DNA from: Rosenbergiella gaditana
GTDB taxonomy: Bacteria > Pseudomonadota > Gammaproteobacteria > Enterobacterales > Enterobacteriaceae
DNA length: 64,000 nt
Direction: 5' to 3'
Assembly (NCBI RefSeq): GCF_018494065.1
Contig: NZ_JABBFR010000002.1
Coordinates: 186,001 to 250,000, forward strand
The notes beneath the pieces are model-generated. The model saw only the letters and a list, made by a program, of their open reading frames with translations, was not told where the DNA came from and ran no database searches. The first letter of the stretch is position 1. Every line of letters begins with the position of its first letter. The position numbers and the translations under genes are program-made. Shown here in pieces: positions 56,383-64,000 of this stretch.

Positions 56383-58095
56383 ATGAAGTCGAAGAACGGA
56401 AACGCTTCCACGTCCCACTCAGCACATTCCACCGCGCCTGAAAATCCACAACGTCGTCGTCTATTGGCTGGTGCTTCGGCACTGGGAGTCAGTTCGACAC
56501 TGCTTCCCCTTGGCGGGGCACAAGCTGGCCAGACAAAAAGCGCTGCAGCACGGCCTCTGACTGACTACACAGCCGCTAAACAGGCGGAGATCCTGCGTGA
56601 ACAAGTGAAAAATATCGTGGTAATTTATGCCGAGAACCGAAGCTTTAATAACTTGTTTGCGAATTTTCCCGGCAGCCAACAGCCATTGAACCAACTGCAT
56701 GAACAGGCTACCACTCAATATGATCGCGACGGCTCACGCCTCCCTCATCTGCCACCGATTTGGAAAGGCCTGGTACCGGACCCACAAGTCGTTAATCATA
56801 AACGCTACCAAATTTCACAAGAAGCAACTTACCTGACTGAGCTGCCCAATAAGCCTTTTGCGCTACAGGGGGATGATCAAGAAGCCCTACCACAAGGGGT
56901 CATCACCCGTGATTTATGGCATGTTTTCTATCAGAACCAGATGCAGATTAATGGTGGTAAAAATGACCGCTTTGTCGCATGGGCGGACTCTGGGGCATTA
57001 ACCATGGGCTATTACGCAGATAGTGCTTACAACATGCGTTTATGGCAATTAGCGCGGGAATACACGCTCTGCGATAATTTTTTCCAAGGTGCCTTTGGCG
57101 GGTCATTCCTTAACCACCAATATCTGGCTTGCGCCCGAGCGCCCTATTATGCTGACGTCAAAAATTCGCCAGCGAAAGGGTTGGTTGCAGAATTAATGAG
57201 TGATGATCCCACTGATACCCGTTTAAAACCTTTAGCCGACTCTCCCACCAGTGCCTTAACCGGGATCCCTAAATTTGGACCCAGCCAAATTACGCCAGAT
57301 GGGTATGCAGTCAATACTATGCAGCCTCCTTTCTGGCCATCGGCAAGCCGTGACCCCCAACGTCCTGATTATGCAGACGCCAGCAAAGCCAATGTTCTGC
57401 CTCCCCAACAACATCCCCATATCGGCGATAAGCTGGTTGAGAAAGGCATAGATTGGGCATGGTATGCAGGGGGGTGGCAGTTTGCTATCGATGACCAGAA
57501 GGACAGCATGGAATTTCCGCCACGTCCCGATTTTCAACTGCATCACCAGCCGTTTAACTATTTTGAGAACCTTGGCCCTACCCACCCTGATGCCAGAAAG
57601 CACTACTTGCGTGATGGCGGCTTGGGTGATTCCGCCACCACTAACCATTTTCTGGCCGATGTGCAGGCAGGAAAATTACCGCCGGTGACCTTTTATAAAC
57701 CTCAGGGTAACCTTAATATGCATGCGGGGTATTCGGATGTGGAAGCCGGGGACCGTCATATTGCTCATATTATTGACCAATTACAGCGTAGCCCACAGTG
57801 GAAAAATAGCGTAGTGATCATCACCTTCGATGAAAATGGTGGCTGGTGGGATCCTGTCGCACCGCCAAAAGGCGACAGATGGGGACCGGGATCGCGCATT
57901 CCGGCACTGGTTATCTCACCTTTTGCGCGACGCGGACACGTTGACAATACTCAATATGACACCGGATCGATCTTACGTTTTATCAGTCGCGTACATGGCT
58001 TGCCGCTGCTGGACGGTTTAACCGCTCGCGATCGAGCACTGACGGCGCATGGCCATCAAAAAATGGGCGACTTGACGGCCGCCTTACAATTTTAG
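56383..58095 (+). CDS. Tat-exported acid phosphatase/phosphoesterase (AcpA/phospholipase C superfamily)
   Basis: A 570-residue phosphoesterase-family (PF04185-type) enzyme. The N-terminus has a twin-arginine signal (QRRRLLAGASALGVSS) after a Ser/His-rich stretch. The catalytic core begins VVIYAENRSFNNLFANFPGS, the nucleophile/metal-site motif of the AcpA group, with NHQYLACARAPYY and the C-terminal VIITFDENGGWWDPVAPPKG block with Asp and Glu metal ligands. By similarity it would hydrolyse phosphomonoesters or phospholipids in the periplasm; the substrate is not determined. It is not at this place in E. coli, so it is an addition between solA and trhO. Confidence 0.88.
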   Translation: MKSKNGNASTSHSAHSTAPENPQRRRLLAGASALGVSSTLLPLGGAQAGQTKSAAARPLTDYTAAKQAEILREQVKNIVVIYAENRSFNNLFANFPGSQQPLNQLHEQATTQYDRDGSRLPHLPPIWKGLVPDPQVVNHKRYQISQEATYLTELPNKPFALQGDDQEALPQGVITRDLWHVFYQNQMQINGGKNDRFVAWADSGALTMGYYADSAYNMRLWQLAREYTLCDNFFQGAFGGSFLNHQYLACARAPYYADVKNSPAKGLVAELMSDDPTDTRLKPLADSPTSALTGIPKFGPSQITPDGYAVNTMQPPFWPSASRDPQRPDYADASKANVLPPQQHPHIGDKLVEKGIDWAWYAGGWQFAIDDQKDSMEFPPRPDFQLHHQPFNYFENLGPTHPDARKHYLRDGGLGDSATTNHFLADVQAGKLPPVTFYKPQGNLNMHAGYSDVEAGDRHIAHIIDQLQRSPQWKNSVVIITFDENGGWWDPVAPPKGDRWGPGSRIPALVISPFARRGHVDNTQYDTGSILRFISRVHGLPLLDGLTARDRALTAHGHQKMGDLTAALQF

Positions 58096-58105
58096 CCGTG
58101 CCATA

Positions 58106-58133
58106 ATGTAAAAGCCCCTGCTAGGCAGGGGCT
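58106..58133 (-). terminator. Terminator between trhO and the phosphoesterase gene
   Basis: AGCCCCTGC and GCAGGGGCT form a perfect nine-base-pair stem with a three-base loop (58113-58133). On the minus strand it is followed by TTTTACATT, so it mainly serves trhO. It may also stop the converging phosphoesterase transcript. Confidence 0.75.
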
Positions 58134-58137
58134 ACAC

Positions 58138-59196
58138 TTATGCGTCGTCTTTATTTATGGGGGTCGGCAGAGTCATGCGTAATAATCCTCGCGACTTATT
58201 GAAGATTTTATTACTGGTCTCACGTCCGGCACGACGTTGACGTTGCTCTTCGGGCGTTAATGCAGACTCCTCCAGACACTCTGGACTACAACAGCCACGG
58301 TATTTCACTGCGCACTCGTCACACTGAATAAACAACAGATGGCATCCATCATTTAGACAATTAACATGCGTGTCGCACGATGCACCACACTGATGACAAT
58401 GGGCTAAGACATCCTCGGAGATACGTTCACCCATCCGCTCGTCAAACACGAAGTTTTTACCTTTGAAGCGCACAGGTAATCCCTGCTCACGCGCTTTACG
58501 CGTGTATTCAATAATACCGCCTTCGATATGATAAATATTGTCGAAGCCTTGATGCTTCATCCAAGCGCTCGCTTTCTCACAACGGATCCCGCCGGTGCAA
58601 TACATCACGATTTTCTTCTCTTTTTGCTCAGCGAGCATCTCTACCGCCATCGGTAATTGATCGCGGAACGTGTCAGCGGGGATTTCCATGGCATTATCGA
58701 AATGACCGACTTCATATTCGTAATGGTTACGCATATCGACAAATACTGCGTCAGGGTCGTCTAACATCGTATTCACTTGGTCGGCTTTAAGATAATCCCC
58801 AACATCACTCGCATCGAAGCTTGGGTCGTCAATACCATCCGCCACAATACGCTCACGGACTTTCATCCGTAATACCCAGAAGGATTTCCCGTCATCGTCT
58901 AACGCAATGTTCATCCGTAAACCGTTTAGCGCAGGATCAAAGTCAAAAATTTGCTGCTTCATCGCCTCAAATTGACTTACTGGTACACTGATTTGCGCAT
59001 TAATCCCTTCTGCGGCGATATAGACACGACCGAACACCTTAAGCGCAAGGAAAGTCTGATAGAGTCGATCGCGAAAATTTTGTGGATCATCAATGGTAAA
59101 ATATTTATAGAAAGAGACCGTCGTGCGTGGCTCCGTCTCGTCCATCAGACGCTGCTTTAATTCTTTATTCGAGACAAGGTTATGTAACACTGGCAT
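58138..59196 (-). CDS. trhO: tRNA uridine(34) hydroxylase TrhO (YceA)
   Basis: A rhodanese-family enzyme that makes 5-hydroxyuridine at the tRNA wobble position. It has 352 residues (E. coli 350) from the ATG at 59194-59196 with AGGA upstream; the frame extends 20 codons further. The catalytic Cys is in [32 protein letters not shown] is in the N-terminal acylphosphatase-like domain, and a Cys-rich C-terminal module ([11 protein letters not shown] and [16 protein letters not shown]) probably binds zinc. Confidence 0.96.
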   Translation of the reverse strand: MPVLHNLVSNKELKQRLMDETEPRTTVSFYKYFTIDDPQNFRDRLYQTFLALKVFGRVYIAAEGINAQISVPVSQFEAMKQQIFDFDPALNGLRMNIALDDDGKSFWVLRMKVRERIVADGIDDPSFDASDVGDYLKADQVNTMLDDPDAVFVDMRNHYEYEVGHFDNAMEIPADTFRDQLPMAVEMLAEQKEKKIVMYCTGGIRCEKASAWMKHQGFDNIYHIEGGIIEYTRKAREQGLPVRFKGKNFVFDERMGERISEDVLAHCHQCGASCDTHVNCLNDGCHLLFIQCDECAVKYRGCCSPECLEESALTPEEQRQRRAGRETSNKIFNKSRGLLRMTLPTPINKDDA

Positions 59197-59382
59197 GGTG
59201 TTCGTCCTGTTTAGGGTATTGAAAAGGCGCCTATGATACCCGATAGCCCTACGCATCCCAAGTGTCTATCCCCACTTCATTCAGGAAAAACTGAAAAGTG
59301 ATGAAAAATTCCCCCCTCCTCCCTCAGGCTGAAAAATATGTTCTATGCTTCATCTATTCCCACAGTGATTGAGGTTACGACA

Positions 59383-59778
59383 ATGGATTTATTCACTACC
59401 TTAGACGAAGCAATAAGCGTTGCAAAAGAGACTTTTTTAGCCGATCACCCCGAAGTCGACGAGTTAAGTGCCTCGGTAAGCCAGTTCTCATTACAAAAAT
59501 ATGTGATGCAAGACGGTGACATTATGTGGCAAGCCGAGTTTGCTGATCAGGACGAAGCGCCCAGCGAGTGTCTACCACTCTACTTTGATGAGGCCGCCCA
59601 AGCTATCTGGGATAATGAGTATGACGAAGAGGAAATACTGGCCGAGTGGCAACCTGAAAATACGCTACACGAATGGGATGAAGGCGAATTTCAGCTAGCG
59701 CCCTCGACCGATAGTGAAGAAGGACGAGTCGCTGCCGAAGAGTGGGATGACGATAATACCGACTCTGAGCGCTGGTAA
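59383..59778 (+). CDS. msyB: Acidic protein MsyB
   Basis: A very acidic 131-residue protein (E. coli 124). FLADHPEVDELSASVSQFSL with QKYVMQDGDIMWQ and ENTLHEWDEGEFQL match E. coli MsyB. It was found in E. coli as a multicopy suppressor of sec defects; its normal role is uncertain. GAGG eight bases before the ATG at 59383 sets the start. Its stop codon directly abuts that of yceK on the other strand. Confidence 0.92.
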   Translation: MDLFTTLDEAISVAKETFLADHPEVDELSASVSQFSLQKYVMQDGDIMWQAEFADQDEAPSECLPLYFDEAAQAIWDNEYDEEEILAEWQPENTLHEWDEGEFQLAPSTDSEEGRVAAEEWDDDNTDSERW

Positions 59779-60009
59779 TTACGGGTAATCACCGTGTTTG
59801 GCATCGATGGGTAACATAAAGGTGTCGACAATCAATGAAAGCGGTAAATCAAGAATCGTTAAAAAGCGCCAATACCCTTGGCGCAAATCCCATTGCACCC
59901 CGGGATAGTACTGATGCCCCTGCCCTTGTCCTGCCACACTGCGACTGATAATACTGCCACAGCCCGTTAGCATCACAATCGAGAGAATAATAAAGAGTCT
60001 TTTTATCAT
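59779..60009 (-). CDS. yceK: YceK family lipoprotein (DUF1375)
   Basis: A 76-residue predicted lipoprotein (E. coli 75). The signal peptide MIKRLFIILSIVMLTGC ends in a lipobox with Cys17. GSIISRSVAGQGQGHQYYPG and LDLPLSLIVDTFMLPID match E. coli YceK. Function unknown. It lies between opgH and msyB as in E. coli, tail to tail with msyB without spacing. Confidence 0.92.
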   Translation of the reverse strand: MIKRLFIILSIVMLTGCGSIISRSVAGQGQGHQYYPGVQWDLRQGYWRFLTILDLPLSLIVDTFMLPIDAKHGDYP

Positions 60010-60024
60010 GACGGCTTGAACCCA

Positions 60025-60049
60025 TTAAAAAAGGCGGCTTACGCCGCCT
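60025..60049 (-). terminator. Rho-independent terminator of opgGH
   Basis: On the minus strand, AGGCGGC and GCCGCCT form a stem with a four-base loop (60032-60049), followed by TTTTTTAAT. It lies directly after the opgH stop and before yceK. Confidence 0.88.
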
Positions 60050-60054
60050 CTTTA

Positions 60055-62610
60055 TCAGTTTACTTGTAAAGCGTTAGGATTGAATTCCACCTTGGCATAA
60101 CTGTCATGCCATTGGCGGTACTTGTCCTGTTGTTGCCACAAGCGGCTGTGTAACCGAGCCAAGACAACGGGATCGCTGATGGCTAACAGACGTTGATTCG
60201 CCGTACTTTTCTCCGGAGACTCACTCAGCAACTGGTCAATTTGTCGCTCGCGAGCATGTTCAAGCAGATCGCTTTGCAAGTGACGAGCCGTGGCCAGTGC
60301 AGTAGCTAACGCATTGAAAGAAGGATGGAATAGCGCATGCATAAAGCCATTTTCTAACACACGTTGGCGGTTAAGCAGCACATAGCTATCGGTATCAATT
60401 AACTCTTGAGGGGGATCAAACTCTTCTGGAATTAAGAAAAGTTTAGCCCGACGAGAAGCCAAGCCGATGGTTGCTCGGCTAGAAATCACGGAGACCAGCG
60501 GTGATAAGATCAGTGATCCCACAATCGGCGCTAACCACCATAAGAAATTGAGATCCAAATAGCCCATTCCGGCAGCCCAAACAATCCCCAACAACATCTG
60601 AGAACCGTGACGGCGGAACGCTTCACTCCACGGTGTTGAGTCATCATCACGCTGTGGAGAGTCCCATACCGCTTTTAAGCCCAAGAATGCGCTCACCACA
60701 AATAGGGTATGGAATAGCATTCTTACCGGGGCCAGCAGTACGGAGAAGAGCATTTCCAGAATTAAGGAGATAAACACCCGAATAAAGCCGCCATAAGGTT
60801 TAGCCCCCTTACACCAAATCAACAACACACTCAGCATCTTCGGTAAGAAGAGTAGCACTAAAGTGGTAGAGAACAGCGCAATCGCCAATTCTGGACGCCA
60901 GTGCGGCCAGACCGGATAAAGCTGTCGAGGTTGTAAGAAGTAGGTCGGCTCCACCAAGGAGTGAACAACCTGCAAGGCGGTAGAGAGTGCCAAGAACATA
61001 AACCACAATGGCGCAGAAAGGTATGACATCACGCCCGTCAGGAATACCGCGCGGTGAACCGGGTGCATCCCTTTCACCATAAACAGACGGAAGTTCATTA
61101 AGTTACCATGACACCAACGACGGTCACGCTTAAGTTCGTCCAATAAGTTTGGCGGTAATTCTTCATAGGAACCCGGAAGATCATAAGCAATCCACACACC
61201 CCATCCGGCACGGCGCATCAATGCGGCTTCAACGAAGTCGTGCGACATGATCGAGCCAGCAAAAGACCCTTCGCCCGGAAGGGGAGCTAATGCACAATGC
61301 TCAATAAAGGGTTTAACCCGAATAATGGCGTTGTGCCCCCAATAGTGGGATTCACCCAACTGCCAAAAGTGTAGCCCCGCGGTAAAAAGCGGACCATAGA
61401 CACGAGTAGCAAACTGCTGACAGCGTGCATACAGCGTATCCATGCCTGACGCTTTAGGCGACGATTGGATAATCCCTGCATTCGGATTGGCTTCCATCAT
61501 CCGCACTAGGCCAGATAGACACTCGCCACTCATGACACTGTCGGCATCCAGCACCACCATATAAGCATAGTTTTGGCCCCAACGCCGGCAGAAATCATCG
61601 ATATTGCCGCTTTTACGTTTTACACGGCGACGACGACGGCGATAGAAAATTTGCCCAGCCCCACCGACATCACGGACCAGTTCCATCCACGCTTTTTGCT
61701 CAGCAATCGCGATATCTGCATCATAACTGTCACTCAGAATATAGACATCAAAGTGCTCGCTATTGCCACTGCGAACTACCGATTCCCAAGTAGCCCGTAA
61801 ACCGGCAAACACTCGCTGCACATCTTCGTTACAGATAGGCATAATCAGCGCGGTTCTATTCTCAGGGTTTAGCGGCTCATCACCCACCGTCCCATAGGAG
61901 ATGCTGTACTTATCCTTACCGATCAGTAACTGTAAGAAGCCCATCAGCGCCGTCCAGAATCCTGCGGACACCCAGCAGAATAAGATAGCAAACAGGAAGA
62001 GAATGCCTGTCTGCAATACATAAGGAAGGATCTGTAACACCGCCTGTTTCCAGTCCGGCGTAAAGAGTTGTGTCGGGTCGATCAGCGTCCATCCTTGGTA
62101 AGGCAAAATGGTTTTCATATACCAGGTTGCCACAACAGTTTGCGCTAAGGTAAGGAACAACAGAATATAGCGACGTATTGTTCCAACAACTCGCCATTTC
62201 TCTTCTGAGTTGCGCGTTGGCGCATCTTGTAGACGCTCTCGTTGCTTACGCGATTTGCCACGCACTGAGCGCCATGCCCGGGTGATCGGGTTTGTTTCCC
62301 AACTGTCTGGGGACATCAGTGCGCGTCGTACCGGTGGCATTGCCTTCAATGTCGTGCGGTGCAGATCATCCTCAGCAAACTGAGTATCGTGATCTGTCGC
62401 CGCCGACCAAGCCATTCTCACGCGCGATGTAACTGATGCGAGCGGTGCATCATCATCACGCTCGCTGGCGGTAGAGTCGTTACCCAGTTGATGATGGAGC
62501 TGAGCAAAACTCTCTGGTGATGCCTCAGAGGTAAGCAATGAAGACTGTTCTGCCGCATCCAGCGGCAGAGTGTCAACATAGTGTTTGGAATTAAACGTTG
62601 ATTTATTCAT
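60055..62610 (-). CDS. opgH: Osmoregulated periplasmic glucan glucosyltransferase OpgH (MdoH)
   Basis: An inner-membrane family 2 glycosyltransferase that polymerises the beta-1,2-glucan backbone from UDP-glucose. It has 851 residues (E. coli 847). The N-terminal 130 residues diverge, which is the cytoplasmic region linked to FtsZ regulation in E. coli. Transmembrane pairs surround the GT domain with [52 protein letters not shown] and the RDRRWCHGN motif. Six or more further helices follow. It overlaps opgG by eight bases. Confidence 0.97.
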   Translation of the reverse strand: MNKSTFNSKHYVDTLPLDAAEQSSLLTSEASPESFAQLHHQLGNDSTASERDDDAPLASVTSRVRMAWSAATDHDTQFAEDDLHRTTLKAMPPVRRALMSPDSWETNPITRAWRSVRGKSRKQRERLQDAPTRNSEEKWRVVGTIRRYILLFLTLAQTVVATWYMKTILPYQGWTLIDPTQLFTPDWKQAVLQILPYVLQTGILFLFAILFCWVSAGFWTALMGFLQLLIGKDKYSISYGTVGDEPLNPENRTALIMPICNEDVQRVFAGLRATWESVVRSGNSEHFDVYILSDSYDADIAIAEQKAWMELVRDVGGAGQIFYRRRRRRVKRKSGNIDDFCRRWGQNYAYMVVLDADSVMSGECLSGLVRMMEANPNAGIIQSSPKASGMDTLYARCQQFATRVYGPLFTAGLHFWQLGESHYWGHNAIIRVKPFIEHCALAPLPGEGSFAGSIMSHDFVEAALMRRAGWGVWIAYDLPGSYEELPPNLLDELKRDRRWCHGNLMNFRLFMVKGMHPVHRAVFLTGVMSYLSAPLWFMFLALSTALQVVHSLVEPTYFLQPRQLYPVWPHWRPELAIALFSTTLVLLFLPKMLSVLLIWCKGAKPYGGFIRVFISLILEMLFSVLLAPVRMLFHTLFVVSAFLGLKAVWDSPQRDDDSTPWSEAFRRHGSQMLLGIVWAAGMGYLDLNFLWWLAPIVGSLILSPLVSVISSRATIGLASRRAKLFLIPEEFDPPQELIDTDSYVLLNRQRVLENGFMHALFHPSFNALATALATARHLQSDLLEHARERQIDQLLSESPEKSTANQRLLAISDPVVLARLHSRLWQQQDKYRQWHDSYAKVEFNPNALQVN

Positions 62611-64000
62611 TGGCAGGTAACTGATAGCTCCACGTTTCGGTCAATGATTTTTCGTTGCTGGTTAACGCAGCACGCATCTCGGTCACTTGTTTAGGATCTT
62701 TCACACGTAAACGTAGGGTTAAACGCCAGCCTTTAGTCACTGGATTATAACGTACGTTTTGCTCAACGATTTCGCCATTTTTACCGATGCTCACTTGCGG
62801 AGCAATCTTCGCATCGCTAGACAGCTTACTTAAGTTTTTGCCCACAAAGTCGACTAAAAATGCAATGCTGCCGTCTGGCTGACGAACCAGATTCGACTGC
62901 TTAACATCGCCAGTAGAACGCAGGGTGTCTTGTACCCAAGCTATATTGTTATCGTGTAGCGCAGACTCATCACGAGTGAAATGAAGACGATAGTCGAATT
63001 TCATCTCTTTACCGGCTTGCGGTAACTTTTCCGGGCTCCAAAACGCGACGATATTATCGTTGGTTTCATCATTGGTGGGGATTTCAACTAGCTCGATGTG
63101 GCCTTTACCCCACTGTCCAATCGGCTCTACCCAGCCACTTGGACGTTTATCGTAGCGATCGTCAAGGTCTTGGTAATGGCTAAAATCGCGATTACGTTGC
63201 AGCAAGCCGAAGCCCTTCAAGTTCTCAACTTGATAAGTGCTCACGCCTAAACGACGCGGATTATTGATTGGACGCCAGATCCACTCACCGTTACCGTTGT
63301 GAATTGATAAGCCATCTGAATCATGTAATTCATTACGGTAGTTGATAACCGGTGACGGTTGGTTCGCACCAAACAAATACATGCTGGTCAGTGGAGCGAT
63401 ACCCAGTTTTGTGACGTTGTCACGAAGGTAAACACGTGACTGAACATCAACCGTACTCTCTTTACCCGGATGGATAATAAAGCGGTAAGCTCCGGTCGCA
63501 CGAGGGGAATCGAGTAAAGCATAAATAGTGAGCTGCTTAGCATTCGATGTCGGACGTTCGATCCAGAATTCTTTAAAACGTGGGAACTCTTCTCCTGCCG
63601 GAACCGCAGTATCGATCGCTAGCCCGCGCGCGGATAAACCATAGGTTTGACCTGCGCCAATCACGCGGAAATAACTTGCGCCTAAGAAGCTACTGATCTC
63701 ATCTTCTTTTTTACGGCTGTTGAGAGGGTATAATACTTTGAAGCCTGCGAACCCGAGGTTTTTAAGGCTATCCGCATCGTGCGGGACTTTACCGAAATCA
63801 AAGTACGAGGGGTCATAGTTGATTTCATGCACGGTAGATGCCGTAACTTCATTTATTTTGACTGGTTGGTCGAAATACATTCCTTCATGATAAAACTCGA
63901 GCTTGAAAGGTGTATGAAGTTTAGACCAGTAAGCTTTATCATGTTTGAATTGAATTTGTTGGTAATCTGCATATTTTAATTCACGGAGTTGTGAAGGCAA
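62603..64000 (-). CDS. opgG: Glucan biosynthesis protein OpgG (MdoG), 5' end beyond window
   Basis: A periplasmic protein needed for branching or release of osmoregulated periplasmic glucans. The visible 465 codons align with E. coli OpgG from about residue 47 to the end ([71 protein letters not shown]). The start and signal peptide are cut off by the window end; the first codon seen is a Leu, not an initiator. The last eight bases overlap the opgH start. Confidence 0.96.
   Translation of the reverse strand: MPSQLRELKYADYQQIQFKHDKAYWSKLHTPFKLEFYHEGMYFDQPVKINEVTASTVHEINYDPSYFDFGKVPHDADSLKNLGFAGFKVLYPLNSRKKEDEISSFLGASYFRVIGAGQTYGLSARGLAIDTAVPAGEEFPRFKEFWIERPTSNAKQLTIYALLDSPRATGAYRFIIHPGKESTVDVQSRVYLRDNVTKLGIAPLTSMYLFGANQPSPVINYRNELHDSDGLSIHNGNGEWIWRPINNPRRLGVSTYQVENLKGFGLLQRNRDFSHYQDLDDRYDKRPSGWVEPIGQWGKGHIELVEIPTNDETNDNIVAFWSPEKLPQAGKEMKFDYRLHFTRDESALHDNNIAWVQDTLRSTGDVKQSNLVRQPDGSIAFLVDFVGKNLSKLSSDAKIAPQVSIGKNGEIVEQNVRYNPVTKGWRLTLRLRVKDPKQVTEMRAALTSNEKSLTETWSYQLPANE

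Noticed and set aside
57256..57648. Minus-strand open frame of 130 codons inside the phosphoesterase gene
   Set aside because: It is antisense to a conserved catalytic domain with normal codon use on the plus strand; no independent support.

Overview
The window is chromosomal DNA from a member of the Enterobacterales. Nearly every protein aligns along its length with an Escherichia coli protein from one continuous stretch of the E. coli map, between opgG and phoP, and the gene order is the same. By eye the base composition is balanced and the coding density is high. A Tat-exported three-subunit sugar-acid dehydrogenase, together with many small synteny gaps relative to E. coli, suggests Erwiniaceae (Tatumella, Rosenbergiella or Pantoea type). 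The genus is inference only. I see no tRNA, rRNA, insertion sequence, prophage or CRISPR array.

Layout. 0-3.4 kb: phoPQ and the ribosomal oxygenase roxA. 3.4-11.2 kb: cobB, lolCDE and mfd. 11.2-17.6 kb: ycfJ, ndh, nagZ, thiK, lpoB, ycfL, hinT and ycfH. 17.6-27.2 kb: holB, tmk, mltG and pabC, then the fatty-acid block fabF-acpP-fabG-fabD-fabH-plsX with rpmF and yceD, all on the minus strand. 27.3-32.5 kb: yceF, rluC and rne with a long structured leader. 32.5-43.9 kb: the flagellar rod, hook and ring locus, flgBCDEFGHIJ and flgKL on the minus strand with flgAMN divergent. 43.9-47.5 kb: murJ, rimJ, grxB and yceB. 47.7-53.7 kb: an accessory segment. 53.7-64 kb: pyrC, bssS, solA, an acid-phosphatase-like gene, trhO, msyB, yceK and opgGH (opgG is cut by the window end).

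The accessory segment at 47.7-53.7 kb breaks the conserved order between yceB and pyrC. It carries a complete membrane-bound gluconate-2-dehydrogenase-type operon (Tat-exported small subunit, FAD/iron-sulfur GMC subunit, triheme cytochrome c), a short-chain dehydrogenase, a frameshifted gene remnant, a DUF805 membrane protein and an unrecognised 128-residue protein in AT-rich DNA. A second added gene is the Tat-exported phosphoesterase between solA and trhO.

Compared with E. coli, several junctions have closed up: no nagK between lolE and cobB, no ldtC between lolC and mfd, no ycfP between nagZ and ndh, no ptsG between hinT and ycfH, no mviM/yceH between murJ and rimJ, no dinI near pyrC, and no lpxL/mdtG between trhO and msyB.

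Regulatory signals read directly include two FliA-type promoters (flgM, flgK), a candidate FNR site upstream of ndh, promoters for acpP, grxB, bssS and roxA, a possibly leaderless yceD promoter, and a set of Rho-independent terminators. I did not find a convincing wholly new system. The best candidates for novelty are the AT-rich orphan gene, the reduced acidic cluster in PhoQ and the possibly leaderless yceD.
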